Assembly (NCBI GenBank): GCA_900642245.1
Contig: CAAAJI010001033.1
Location: 1 to 15,063 of the forward strand
Length of the DNA: 15,063 nucleotides
Direction of reading: 5' to 3'
Origin: Fragilaria radians
Lineage: Eukaryota; Bacillariophyta; Fragilariophyceae; Fragilariales; Fragilariaceae
Below the pieces are notes generated by a model, which saw only the letters and a program-made list of their open reading frames with translations, was not told the DNA's origin and searched no databases. Position numbers and translations under genes: made by a program. Positions 1 through 6,796 of this stretch are shown one piece after another. Numbering within the stretch: the first letter of the stretch is position 1; the number at the start of each line of letters is the position of its first letter.

Positions 1-466
1 CAAGGACCGCATTCGCCTCAGCGCCACTGGCAAAACGAATATCATCGCGGGCACGGCGATTGCGCGGGGCGACCTTCGCGCACTGACCGAAGAACAGATC
101 GCCCGCACCCAGGCCAAGATGCGCGCGATCGTCGCGAGACCGCTTCCCGGTGCGAAGGCCGAAATCGTGTTCGACACCGACGGCTACCCGCCGATGGCCC
201 CGACCCCGGGCAATGCCGCGCTGCTGGCCAGGCTCAACGCCGTCAACGCCGACCTCGGCCTGCCCGTGATGGAGCCGCTCGATCCGCTCAAGCGCGGCGC
301 GGCCGATATCAGCTTCGTTGCCAAGGACGTAGACGGCATCAACGGTCTTGGCCCGGCCAGCCGCGGCGACCATGCGCCGGGCGAGACGGTCGATATCGCC
401 AGCATCTTTCGCCAGGCCGGGCGCGCCGCCATCCTGATGAGCCGGCTCGCATCCGAAAAACGGTAA
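1..466 (+). CDS. M20-family metallopeptidase, C-terminal part (partial at window edge)
   Basis: The reading frame is open from base 2 to the TAA at 464-466, giving 154 visible codons; the N-terminus lies outside the window. The visible part matches the second half of glutamate-carboxypeptidase-type M20 enzymes. The segment around 'TNIIAGTAIARGDLR' looks like the dimerisation domain, followed by 'YPPMAPTPGN' and the C-terminal 'GLGPASRGDHAPGETVDI' segment. In this family the His of 'DHAPGE' is a zinc ligand and the following Glu-containing stretch closes the active site. The enzyme would hydrolyse a peptide or acyl-amino-acid bond using two zinc ions. The cellular location cannot be judged because any signal peptide would be upstream. 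The next gene starts about 150 bases downstream with its own promoter candidate, so this is probably the end of a transcription unit. The family assignment is firm; the substrate is unknown. Confidence 0.85.
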   Translation, partial: KDRIRLSATGKTNIIAGTAIARGDLRALTEEQIARTQAKMRAIVARPLPGAKAEIVFDTDGYPPMAPTPGNAALLARLNAVNADLGLPVMEPLDPLKRGAADISFVAKDVDGINGLGPASRGDHAPGETVDIASIFRQAGRAAILMSRLASEKR

Positions 467-538
467 TGCTTCCGTAGCGTCAACTGTGGCTTGGGCGCTG
501 CACCGCGCAAGTAAGCATCGCACCGCCGTGCCAACCGC

Positions 539-566
539 TTGTCATCCCCCCGTCATGCGCCATAGT
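539..566 (+). promoter_or_regulatory. Candidate promoter with Pho-box-like direct repeat upstream of the GDSL esterase
   Basis: TTGTCA (539-544) and CATAGT (561-566) are separated by 16 bases and could act as -35 and -10 elements, placing transcription start near 573, about 40 bases before the chosen ATG. The -35 is embedded in two 7-base repeats, TTGTCAT (539-545) and CCGTCAT (550-556), separated by CCCC. Each matches 6 of 7 bases of the PhoB half-site CTGTCAT with the canonical 11-base period. The spacer is C-rich rather than A/T-rich, so the PhoB reading is tentative. Confidence 0.35.
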
Positions 567-613
567 CGCCGCCAACGGGGCCGCGACCAGATGGCCCATT
601 GGGGAGGATGTCC

Positions 614-2476
614 ATGTTTACTCGCTCGCGTCTCGCGCTTGCCGCCGCAACCGCACTTACCGCCTTCGCTTCGCCGGCGGCCGCGCAAGAGGTCGATCGC
701 ATCGTCGCGTTCGGCGACAGCTATGCCGACACCGGCAATGCGGTGGCCATCGCGCTTGCCAACCCGGCGACGCCGGCACCGCTCCGCGCCCAACTGCAGG
801 CCGCCTATCCGACCGGCCGCTTCTCCGGCGGCACCAACTACATCGATACCTTGTCGCAGATCCTGCAGGTGCCGGTGGTCAACTTCGCGGTTGGCGGGGC
901 TACCACCGGGACGATCAACAACGGTTTTCCCGGCCTGCCCGGATTGACCCAGCAAGTCGGTGTTTTCCTGTCGAACACCACCCCGCCGGGGACAGTCTTC
1001 CCGATCGCGAACGGCTTTCAGGAGAACGACCTGCTGGCGCTGTCGGTCGGCGGCAACGATGCGCGCCGTTACTTTGAACAGAACCCGGGCGCGACGACGG
1101 CCCAGGCGACCGCCGGTGGCGCGCTTGCCGTGACTGCCGCGACCGCCAACCTCAACGCATTGGTGGCCGCTGGTGCGCCGACGATCAGCTTTCTTGCACT
1201 CGATGCATCGGGCGCCCCTGATTATGTCACCAACGCAACCGCCCGGGCAGTGACGGGCGCTTTCTCGCAAAGCTTCAACACCGGTTTCCAGACCACGCTT
1301 GCGGGCTATGCCGACAATGGCGTCATCGTCCATTATCTGGACGGCAGAATCCTGCTCGACAATGTCATCGCCAACCCGACGGCCTACGGGATCACCAACA
1401 TCTACTGTCCGCCGCTGGCCCCGGCGACCCCGACCTGCCTGGTCAATTCGTCCGGCTATCTATTCTATGGCGATGGGGTCCATCTGACCTCCGACGGGTT
1501 CAAGATTCTCGCCCAGTACGTCGCCGTCCAGCTCGATGCGCCCCGCACCCTGCAGGCGCCAAGCGAAGCCGGCATGACCGTCGGCCAGCAGTTCGGCCGC
1601 ACGCTGACCAGCCGGCTCGACCTTTCCGCGCCGCGTGACGGCGACATGCCCGAGGGCCTTCACGCCTACATCGTCGGCGATGCTTTTTCGCGCACCATCG
1701 ACGGAAGCAGCGGAAACCAGCCGTTTGACAGCGACACGGTCGGAGTCACGGTCGGCGCCGATTATGGCTTCGGCAGCGGCGTGGTCGGCGTGGCTGCAAA
1801 TTACAGCAAGCCGAAGAGCAACTTCGAAACCGGCGCGGCCGATGTGAAAACGGACTCGATCCAGCTCGGCGCCTATGCCGGCTTCGGAATCGCCGGCGCG
1901 TTCGTGCAGGGCTATCTTGGCTATGGCTGGGACGATCATGACATCGAACGCCGGGGCGTGGTCGAAGACATGTCGGCCTCCGCCGATGGCGATCATTGGC
2001 TGGCGGGTGCGAAGGTCGGCTATTTGATGAACGTCGGCGCTGTCCGTGTCGGCCCCATTGCCGGCCTGGACTACGCCCGGGTCGACGTCGACGGCTACAC
2101 CGAGGAAGGCGACGCCGCGCTGACCCTCAATGTGGGCTCGACCAAGTACAAGTCGCTTCGCGGAAGCATCGGCGCCGAAGTGCGCGGCGATTTCGCTGGT
2201 GACGGAATCCAGCTTCGCCCGTTCGTCGCCTTGGTCCTGGAAAAGGAACTGGCGGGCGGCGACCGCTCGGTGAGCTTCTCCCAGACCAGTGCCCCGATCA
2301 TCGTCAACAGCTTCGATTTCGAGAATGTGTCGAAGAAGGCGTATGGCCGCGGCACCATCGGCGGCACCGCTCGGATCTTCTCGGGGATCACGCTCGACGC
2401 CGGGATCTCGATGACGGCGGGCAAGGACCAGGGCAACGAGACCTCGGGGCACTTCGGGCTTCGGGCCGCTTTCTAA
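614..2476 (+). CDS. GDSL (SGNH) esterase/lipase with C-terminal autotransporter barrel
   Basis: This 620-residue protein is a self-secreting outer-membrane esterase of the EstA type. Residues 1-25 form a signal peptide ending 'PAAAQ'. The catalytic SGNH domain follows: block I 'FGDSYADTGN' with nucleophile Ser36, block II glycine in 'VGGATTG' (93-99), block III 'GGND' with Asn148, and block V 'DGVH' with Asp287 and His290. From roughly residue 340 to the end is an autotransporter beta-barrel with alternating aromatic/glycine strands and the typical terminal Phe. It should hydrolyse fatty-acyl esters at the cell surface; the substrate is unknown. The ATG at 614 is chosen because GGGGAGG (601-607) lies six bases before it; TTG 599 and ATG 608 in the same frame have no usable ribosome site. 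A hairpin follows eleven bases after the stop, so it is probably transcribed alone. Confidence 0.93.
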   Translation: MFTRSRLALAAATALTAFASPAAAQEVDRIVAFGDSYADTGNAVAIALANPATPAPLRAQLQAAYPTGRFSGGTNYIDTLSQILQVPVVNFAVGGATTGTINNGFPGLPGLTQQVGVFLSNTTPPGTVFPIANGFQENDLLALSVGGNDARRYFEQNPGATTAQATAGGALAVTAATANLNALVAAGAPTISFLALDASGAPDYVTNATARAVTGAFSQSFNTGFQTTLAGYADNGVIVHYLDGRILLDNVIANPTAYGITNIYCPPLAPATPTCLVNSSGYLFYGDGVHLTSDGFKILAQYVAVQLDAPRTLQAPSEAGMTVGQQFGRTLTSRLDLSAPRDGDMPEGLHAYIVGDAFSRTIDGSSGNQPFDSDTVGVTVGADYGFGSGVVGVAANYSKPKSNFETGAADVKTDSIQLGAYAGFGIAGAFVQGYLGYGWDDHDIERRGVVEDMSASADGDHWLAGAKVGYLMNVGAVRVGPIAGLDYARVDVDGYTEEGDAALTLNVGSTKYKSLRGSIGAEVRGDFAGDGIQLRPFVALVLEKELAGGDRSVSFSQTSAPIIVNSFDFENVSKKAYGRGTIGGTARIFSGITLDAGISMTAGKDQGNETSGHFGLRAAF

Positions 2477-2487
2477 CAATGTGATCG

Positions 2488-2518
2488 TTCCGGTCCCGTC
2501 TTGACAGGCGGGCCGGAA
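2488..2518 (+). terminator. Hairpin terminator after the esterase gene
   Basis: Arms TTCCGG/CCGGAA and CCCGTC/GGCGGG form a 12-pair stem with one bulged T (2494), one wobble pair and a six-base loop (2501-2506). It begins eleven bases after the esterase stop codon. There is no T-run behind it, so termination efficiency is uncertain, but its position and strength fit transcript end formation. Confidence 0.5.
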
Positions 2519-2579
2519 GGAATTCCCTGCTCCCGCCCGGCCTTTCGCGAGAACCAATGGCCGGGCGGAGGAGGGGACC

Positions 2580-3032
2580 ATGGAACACGCCATCGCCCGG
2601 ACGCCAGTTCATCTCTGGATCGTCGCTGGGCTCGCTACCTTGTGGAATGCGTTCGGTTGCTTCGACTATCTCATGACCCGCACGCGCGGCGCCGCCTACA
2701 TCGAATCGATGATGCATACGGCCGATGGCGAGGCCATCATGGCGTACATCAACGCCTTCCCGATCTGGGCCGGGGCAGCCTGGGGGATCGGCGTCTGGGG
2801 AGGGCTCCTCGGTTCTATCCTGCTGCTCGTACGGCATCGGCTTGCAGTACCGATGCTGCTGCTCTCGCTGGCAGGCGCGGTAATCGGATTCTTCTACCAG
2901 TTCGCCAACCCATCCGAAATCGGTGAACTCTCGACGGGGATAAACGCAGTGATGCCCTACGTCATCATCGCGGTCGCGCTTGGCCTGTTCCTCTACGCGC
3001 GGGCAATGCGTGGGCGGGGCGTGCTTCGTTAA
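2580..3032 (+). CDS. Small integral membrane protein with four predicted helices, function unknown
   Basis: This 150-residue protein has four hydrophobic segments, at about residues 10-30, 60-82, 88-108 and 122-143, joined by short loops, so it should sit in the inner membrane. I do not recognise a catalytic or transport motif. The loop between helices 1 and 2 carries 'DYLMTRTRGAAYIE' and ends in a conserved-looking Pro/Trp stretch ('FPIWAGAAWG'). The start is well supported: GGAGGAGGGG (2567-2576) lies just upstream of ATG 2580. The gene is separated from the esterase by a hairpin, and its TAA is directly followed by the reverse-complement stop of the convergent S10 gene with no base between. 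Coding preference and membrane pattern make it a real gene; I assign no role. Confidence 0.8.
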   Translation: MEHAIARTPVHLWIVAGLATLWNAFGCFDYLMTRTRGAAYIESMMHTADGEAIMAYINAFPIWAGAAWGIGVWGGLLGSILLLVRHRLAVPMLLLSLAGAVIGFFYQFANPSEIGELSTGINAVMPYVIIAVALGLFLYARAMRGRGVLR

Positions 3033-4553
3033 TTAGCGACCACGGATAAACGCGCGCACGTCGGCGGTCAGCTTCGACCGGTCGGCGTCGCGGACGTACA
3101 TCATGTGGCCGGACTGGTAGTAGTGATACTCGACACGGTCCTGCGGAATGCCGCTGCGCGACAGTGCATATTCGGCGGCGAAGAATGGCGTCGCGAAGTC
3201 GTAATAGCCCTGACCGACGAAGATCCTGAGCCCTGAATTCTCGCGCAACGCCGTGCCGAGATACGGCGTCAGGTTGAGATAGGCATTCTGGTCGCGCCCG
3301 CCTTCGATCCGCCAGTCCCAGTCGCGGCCGAGATTGCCGATCGACTGATATTCGCGGTCGGTCACGAACCCCAAGGTGCCGCGCGACCATGCGTTGATCG
3401 CCGCGGTGTAGCCGGCGTCGATCCCGTAGAAACTGGGGTCGTTATCGTAATTCTCCCCCGCGCTGTCATAATCCTTGCCGGTGTAGCGCGCGTCGAGACG
3501 CCCGATCGAGAGCCCGCGGTCGCGCAGCAACTGCTTGTAGAAGCGGTCGGACGAAACGCGCAGGTCGGCCTGATCGAGGTAGGTTTCGGAAAGCCCGGTG
3601 AAGCGGGCGAGCTGGCGGCGGATCGCGGCGCGTTCCTCGCCCTGCAATTTCTGTCCCTTGAGCAGCGCGGTCGCATAGGGCCCGATCGCCCAGGCACGGG
3701 CTTCATCGATGAATTGCTCGAGCGACGGGGCAGTTGCCTTGCCGTGGAAATGCGCCGCCGCGGCCATCGACGGCAGCGTGGTGATGTAGCTCAATTCATT
3801 GCCCGCGCGGTCCGCACCGGCGCCGAAATCGAGCACGGTCGAGATCAGGATCACCCCGTTCAGCGCGACATCGTTGTAGGTGGCATTGGCAAGCTGGTTG
3901 ACCACCGCGGCGGAGCGGCTGGTGCCATAGCTTTCGCCGCCGAGATATTTGGGACTGTTCCAGCGATTATTGTCGCTGATCCAACGCCGGATGACCTCGG
4001 CCACAGCCTTCGCGTCGGCCGTGACGCCGTAGAATTCCTTGCCCTCGGTCTTGCCGATCAGGCGGCTGAACCCGGTGCCGGGCGGGTCGATGAACACCAG
4101 GTCGGTGACGTCGAGCAACGAGTCCGGATTGTCGAGCAATGGGTAAGGCGGCGCGCCGTCGTCGGTGCCGTCGGACGGGATCGCGACCCGCTTTGGCCCG
4201 AACGCGCCCATCTGCAGCCACACCGATCCCGACCCCGGCCCGCCGTTGAACAGGAAGGTGACGGGACGGGCGGGGTCGCGGCCCTCCTTGACGTAGGCGG
4301 TGGTGACGATGGCCGCCTTGGGCGTGCCATCCTCGGCCCGAATGATCGTCTCGCCGATGGTCGCGGCATAATTGACGCGCTGTCCGCCGAACGTCCCCGA
4401 CAGGCGCGTGGTGCGCTTCTGCGGGATGACCACTTCGGGTGGTTTCGGCGTTTCGACTTTCGAAGCCGGCACTGCCGACGTGGCCGCGGGTTGCGCCAAT
4501 GCCGACGACGCCATCAACGCCAACCCCAATCCAATCGCCCCAATCCGCCGCAT
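3033..4553 (-). CDS. S10-family serine carboxypeptidase-like protein, exported
   Basis: This 506-residue protein has an N-terminal signal peptide (about residues 1-20, ending 'SSALA') and the alpha/beta-hydrolase fold of S10 peptidases. Visible landmarks are 'FNGGPGSGS' (102-110, oxyanion-hole region), 'IDPPGTGFS' (155-163), the nucleophile elbow 'GESYG' with Ser208, the acid Asp452 in 'GYYDFATP', and His483 in 'SGHMMYV'. All three catalytic residues are present, so it is probably an active periplasmic carboxypeptidase or related hydrolase; the bacterial members are poorly characterised and the substrate is unknown. The start has GGGAG seven bases before the ATG on the minus strand. Its stop abuts the stop of the convergent membrane-protein gene. 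Sixty-nine bases separate it from the upstream minus-strand gene, so it may have its own promoter, though I see no strong one. Confidence 0.93.
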   Translation of the reverse strand: MRRIGAIGLGLALMASSALAQPAATSAVPASKVETPKPPEVVIPQKRTTRLSGTFGGQRVNYAATIGETIIRAEDGTPKAAIVTTAYVKEGRDPARPVTFLFNGGPGSGSVWLQMGAFGPKRVAIPSDGTDDGAPPYPLLDNPDSLLDVTDLVFIDPPGTGFSRLIGKTEGKEFYGVTADAKAVAEVIRRWISDNNRWNSPKYLGGESYGTSRSAAVVNQLANATYNDVALNGVILISTVLDFGAGADRAGNELSYITTLPSMAAAAHFHGKATAPSLEQFIDEARAWAIGPYATALLKGQKLQGEERAAIRRQLARFTGLSETYLDQADLRVSSDRFYKQLLRDRGLSIGRLDARYTGKDYDSAGENYDNDPSFYGIDAGYTAAINAWSRGTLGFVTDREYQSIGNLGRDWDWRIEGGRDQNAYLNLTPYLGTALRENSGLRIFVGQGYYDFATPFFAAEYALSRSGIPQDRVEYHYYQSGHMMYVRDADRSKLTADVRAFIRGR

Positions 4554-4622
4554 GTCCGTCTCCCGCTTACTCGTGAGGGTCGCACCATGACGAGCCGACC
4601 AAAGGAAACAAAGCGGTTTCGA

Positions 4623-4994
4623 CTAACCGGTGAATCGTCGATGCAGGACATGGATTGTCGCGGCCAGTACGGTCCCGATGACGCAGGTGAACCAGCCAAA
4701 AAGAATGGCAAAACTGGCCCCGCCGCCCAGATAGGGCCGGGTATCGATATAGACGACATAACCCCATCCGGCGATCAAGAGCGCAGCGATCGCGAGCCAG
4801 TAGATCACTGCCGTCCGCACGGCCTTGGGCAAGGGTAGAAAGGCGGCAAAGGTGGGGCCGGCAATGATAAGCAGTTGAAAGATCAGAAGCTGCGGCAATT
4901 CATAATATCCGGCCATTATGATTACCGTCACCGCCACCAAGATCGCGAAGGCCGCGCTGGCAATCAGATGTCGCTTGGCTTCACGATCCCTCAT
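4623..4994 (-). CDS. Small integral membrane protein, function unknown
   Basis: This 123-residue protein has four hydrophobic segments, at about residues 10-28, 33-52, 60-82 and 92-115, with a charged N-terminus (MRDREAKRH) and a basic C-terminus (HRRFTG). This pattern fits a four-pass inner-membrane protein. No motif ties it to a known transporter or enzyme family. No clear ribosome binding site precedes the ATG at 4994, so the exact start is less certain than the frame. It lies 36 bases downstream of the L,D-transpeptidase on the same strand and may be co-transcribed with it. It is unrelated by eye to the other four-helix protein at 2580-3032. Confidence 0.65.
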   Translation of the reverse strand: MRDREAKRHLIASAAFAILVAVTVIIMAGYYELPQLLIFQLLIIAGPTFAAFLPLPKAVRTAVIYWLAIAALLIAGWGYVVYIDTRPYLGGGASFAILFGWFTCVIGTVLAATIHVLHRRFTG

Positions 4995-5030
4995 CAGAAA
5001 TGTCTAGCCGGATTTGGCAACGCCTCACAA

Positions 5031-6323
5031 TCAAATGGCGGATGCGATCCTCGTCGATCCGCCGAACATCTGCGGCATTGCAAGCGCGTCGAACCCGTAC
5101 GGATCGGGGCGGAAGATCACGCCATTGGGGCCTGCCGCAACCGTCAGATAGGTCATGTATATCGGCACTGGCCGCGGCAGCGGGATGATCTGCTCGGGCG
5201 CCCCGCTCGGCTCGGGGGCGCGACCGAACACCCACGATCCGAAGCGGCGATAGTCCTCCAGCCGGACGCAGCCGTTGCTGATCCAGCGGTCGCCGGCGAA
5301 CTTCTCCTTGGTTGGCGTGTCGTGCAGGTAGATCCCGAAATCATTGGGCATTTCGAACTTCATCGCGCCCATCGAATTCCACGGCCCCGGCTGCTGCCGA
5401 ACCATGAAGGTCGGCAATTTCTTGCTCGCCGCAACTGCCCGCCAGTTGATGCTTTTCGGTTCCACCGGACGGCGATTTGGGCCCCAGTCGGACATCACTT
5501 CGTAATGGAACTGGTCGAAATATCCGACGCCCATTTCCTTGACCTTTTGCGCGGTCAGGCTGCGCACCAGCTCGGGCGGCACGTGCCAGTAGGGATTGGC
5601 CTTGGCGTTGCGCATCAGCACCGCCATCATCGGCGTCTTGGTCTTGGTCGAGCCGACGATGACCCGCATCGAATCAACGCGCCGATCGCGGTCGAACAGA
5701 TAGGTTTCGGCGGCGCCGGAATCGACCACTACGTAGCGGTTGAAGGCGCGCACCGCAGGCAGGCGATAGGCGCGCTCCATGTTAATCGCGATGCGGCGTG
5801 CATAATGGACCGCGCCCAGGTTGAGCGACGCGATCGTCCCCTTGCCGGCGATGCCATCGGCTTTCCCCAGGCCGTGGGCCTGCTGATAGCTGGAGACGAT
5901 CTGCGCCACTTGCTCATCATAACCCCCGCTTGCGGGCAGGCCGAGACGGGTGCGCAGCAGGCTGACCCGCTTGCCGGTCGAGCCTCGCTTCAATGCCGCG
6001 CCGACCGGTATCTTGGTCTGGGGAAGCCGGCCCCAGCCCGCCTGATATTGCTGCAGACCGCGGGCCAGATCGACGAACATCGGGTTGGGCGCACCTTGCC
6101 GCGCGTTGTCGTCGCCGCCGCCGCTGAACATCCGTGCCAGCCAGTTCTGCGGGCGCTGGCGCTTGCGCGCGACGGTCGACATCTGCGGGTCGACATAGAC
6201 GAAGTCGATCCCTTGCCGCACGGCGCGTGGAACCGCCACCGGCTCGTCGCCGCGGAACTGGGCCGGTGCGGGGGTCGTGGCCACCAACGCAATGGCGCCG
6301 AGAAATATCGTCAAATGTTTCAT
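5031..6323 (-). CDS. L,D-transpeptidase, YcbB-like (YkuD domain plus peptidoglycan-binding domain)
   Basis: This 430-residue periplasmic enzyme would form 3-3 crosslinks in peptidoglycan or attach proteins to it, using an active-site cysteine. Residues 1-22 form a signal peptide ending 'PAPAQ'. A peptidoglycan-binding domain spans about 116-168 ('LLRTRLGL' to 'GKGTIASLN'). The YkuD catalytic domain runs from about 196 ('RYVVVDSGAAETYLF') to 367. His334 in 'IYLHDTP' and Cys352 in 'SNGCVRLED' are the catalytic pair; SNGCVR replaces the more common SHGCxR, a variation tolerated in this branch. It is shorter than E. coli YcbB because the N-terminal scaffold is reduced. No Shine-Dalgarno is evident; a seven-pair hairpin lies just before the start. 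Beta-lactam insensitivity is a known property of the family, not shown here. Confidence 0.93.
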   Translation of the reverse strand: MKHLTIFLGAIALVATTPAPAQFRGDEPVAVPRAVRQGIDFVYVDPQMSTVARKRQRPQNWLARMFSGGGDDNARQGAPNPMFVDLARGLQQYQAGWGRLPQTKIPVGAALKRGSTGKRVSLLRTRLGLPASGGYDEQVAQIVSSYQQAHGLGKADGIAGKGTIASLNLGAVHYARRIAINMERAYRLPAVRAFNRYVVVDSGAAETYLFDRDRRVDSMRVIVGSTKTKTPMMAVLMRNAKANPYWHVPPELVRSLTAQKVKEMGVGYFDQFHYEVMSDWGPNRRPVEPKSINWRAVAASKKLPTFMVRQQPGPWNSMGAMKFEMPNDFGIYLHDTPTKEKFAGDRWISNGCVRLEDYRRFGSWVFGRAPEPSGAPEQIIPLPRPVPIYMTYLTVAAGPNGVIFRPDPYGFDALAMPQMFGGSTRIASAI

Positions 6324-6329
6324 CTATGT

Positions 6330-6349
6330 CGCGCCGCTCGCACGGCGCG
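6330..6349 (-). promoter_or_regulatory. GC-rich hairpin in the leader of the L,D-transpeptidase gene
   Basis: CGCGCCG and CGGCGCG form a perfect seven-pair stem around a six-base loop, ending only six bases before the ATG of the transpeptidase. Such a stem could limit ribosome access or end transcription from the gene upstream. No T-run follows. The structure is directly visible; its role is inference. Confidence 0.35.
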
Positions 6350-6409
6350 CTCCCTGGAATTCAACTGACCAACGCCCTGACATCGCCAGAGTTGCCCCGT
6401 GCTGAACGC

Positions 6410-6763
6410 CTACCACCGCCGCTTCGGGGCGTTCTTGCCCCATTGGGTCTGGTCGCGTTCGCGTTTCCAGCTTCTGACCTTGCAGCCGGTCCAGCCGCCA
6501 GGCCCGACAGCGCTGCACGACCCGGTGCCGACATCGCCCTCCGCCGCCCACTCCACGCGTTCGTGCATCACGCTGCTGGTCTGCCCCAGGGGGTCGAATG
6601 GCGCATTGCGGTCCGGCATTCGATAGCGCTCGTCCCGCTTGCGGCTGCCGCAAACAATGATCTCGTCCTTGTCGAGCGATTTGCATTCCCCGATCGCCAC
6701 GGCTCGGCTGGCCTCGACGGACAAGTCCGGCGCGAGCATCATGGCGAGAACCAACACGACCAT
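6410..6763 (-). CDS. Small secreted protein with 'DEIIVCG' core, sphingomonad-type, function unknown
   Basis: This 117-residue protein has a hydrophobic N-terminus (about residues 1-18, ending 'LSVEA') that looks like a signal peptide. The mature part carries four cysteines in two pairs: 'GECKS' and 'IIVCGS' near the front, 'TGSCS' and 'TGCKV' near the back, which suits disulfides in the periplasm. The pattern 'KDEIIVCGSRKRDERYRMP' followed later by 'GPGGWTGC' resembles a group of uncharacterised secreted proteins common in sphingomonads, which I recognise only by pattern. The C-terminus is very basic (RSWKRERDQ...KNAPKRRW). No clear ribosome site precedes the ATG. It starts 32 bases after the uvrB stop, and those bases form a hairpin, so co-transcription with uvrB is possible but not certain. 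Confidence 0.65.
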   Translation of the reverse strand: MVVLVLAMMLAPDLSVEASRAVAIGECKSLDKDEIIVCGSRKRDERYRMPDRNAPFDPLGQTSSVMHERVEWAAEGDVGTGSCSAVGPGGWTGCKVRSWKRERDQTQWGKNAPKRRW

Positions 6764-6796
6764 GGCCGGGACATATCAGTCCTCAGGCCCCCGGCC
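6764..6796 (-). terminator. Inverted repeat filling the uvrB to small-gene gap
   Basis: On the minus strand GGCCGGG and CCCGGCC form perfect seven-base arms that span the gap exactly, from the last base of the uvrB stop codon to the base before the next ATG. An inner GGAC/GTCC pairing around TGATAT competes with one base of the outer stem. It may partly terminate uvrB transcripts or control translation of the next gene. No T-run is present. Confidence 0.35.

Noticed and set aside
4875..6368. Plus-strand open frame of 497 codons opposite the L,D-transpeptidase
   Set aside because: It covers the transpeptidase in antisense, has no recognisable domain and no plausible N-terminus.
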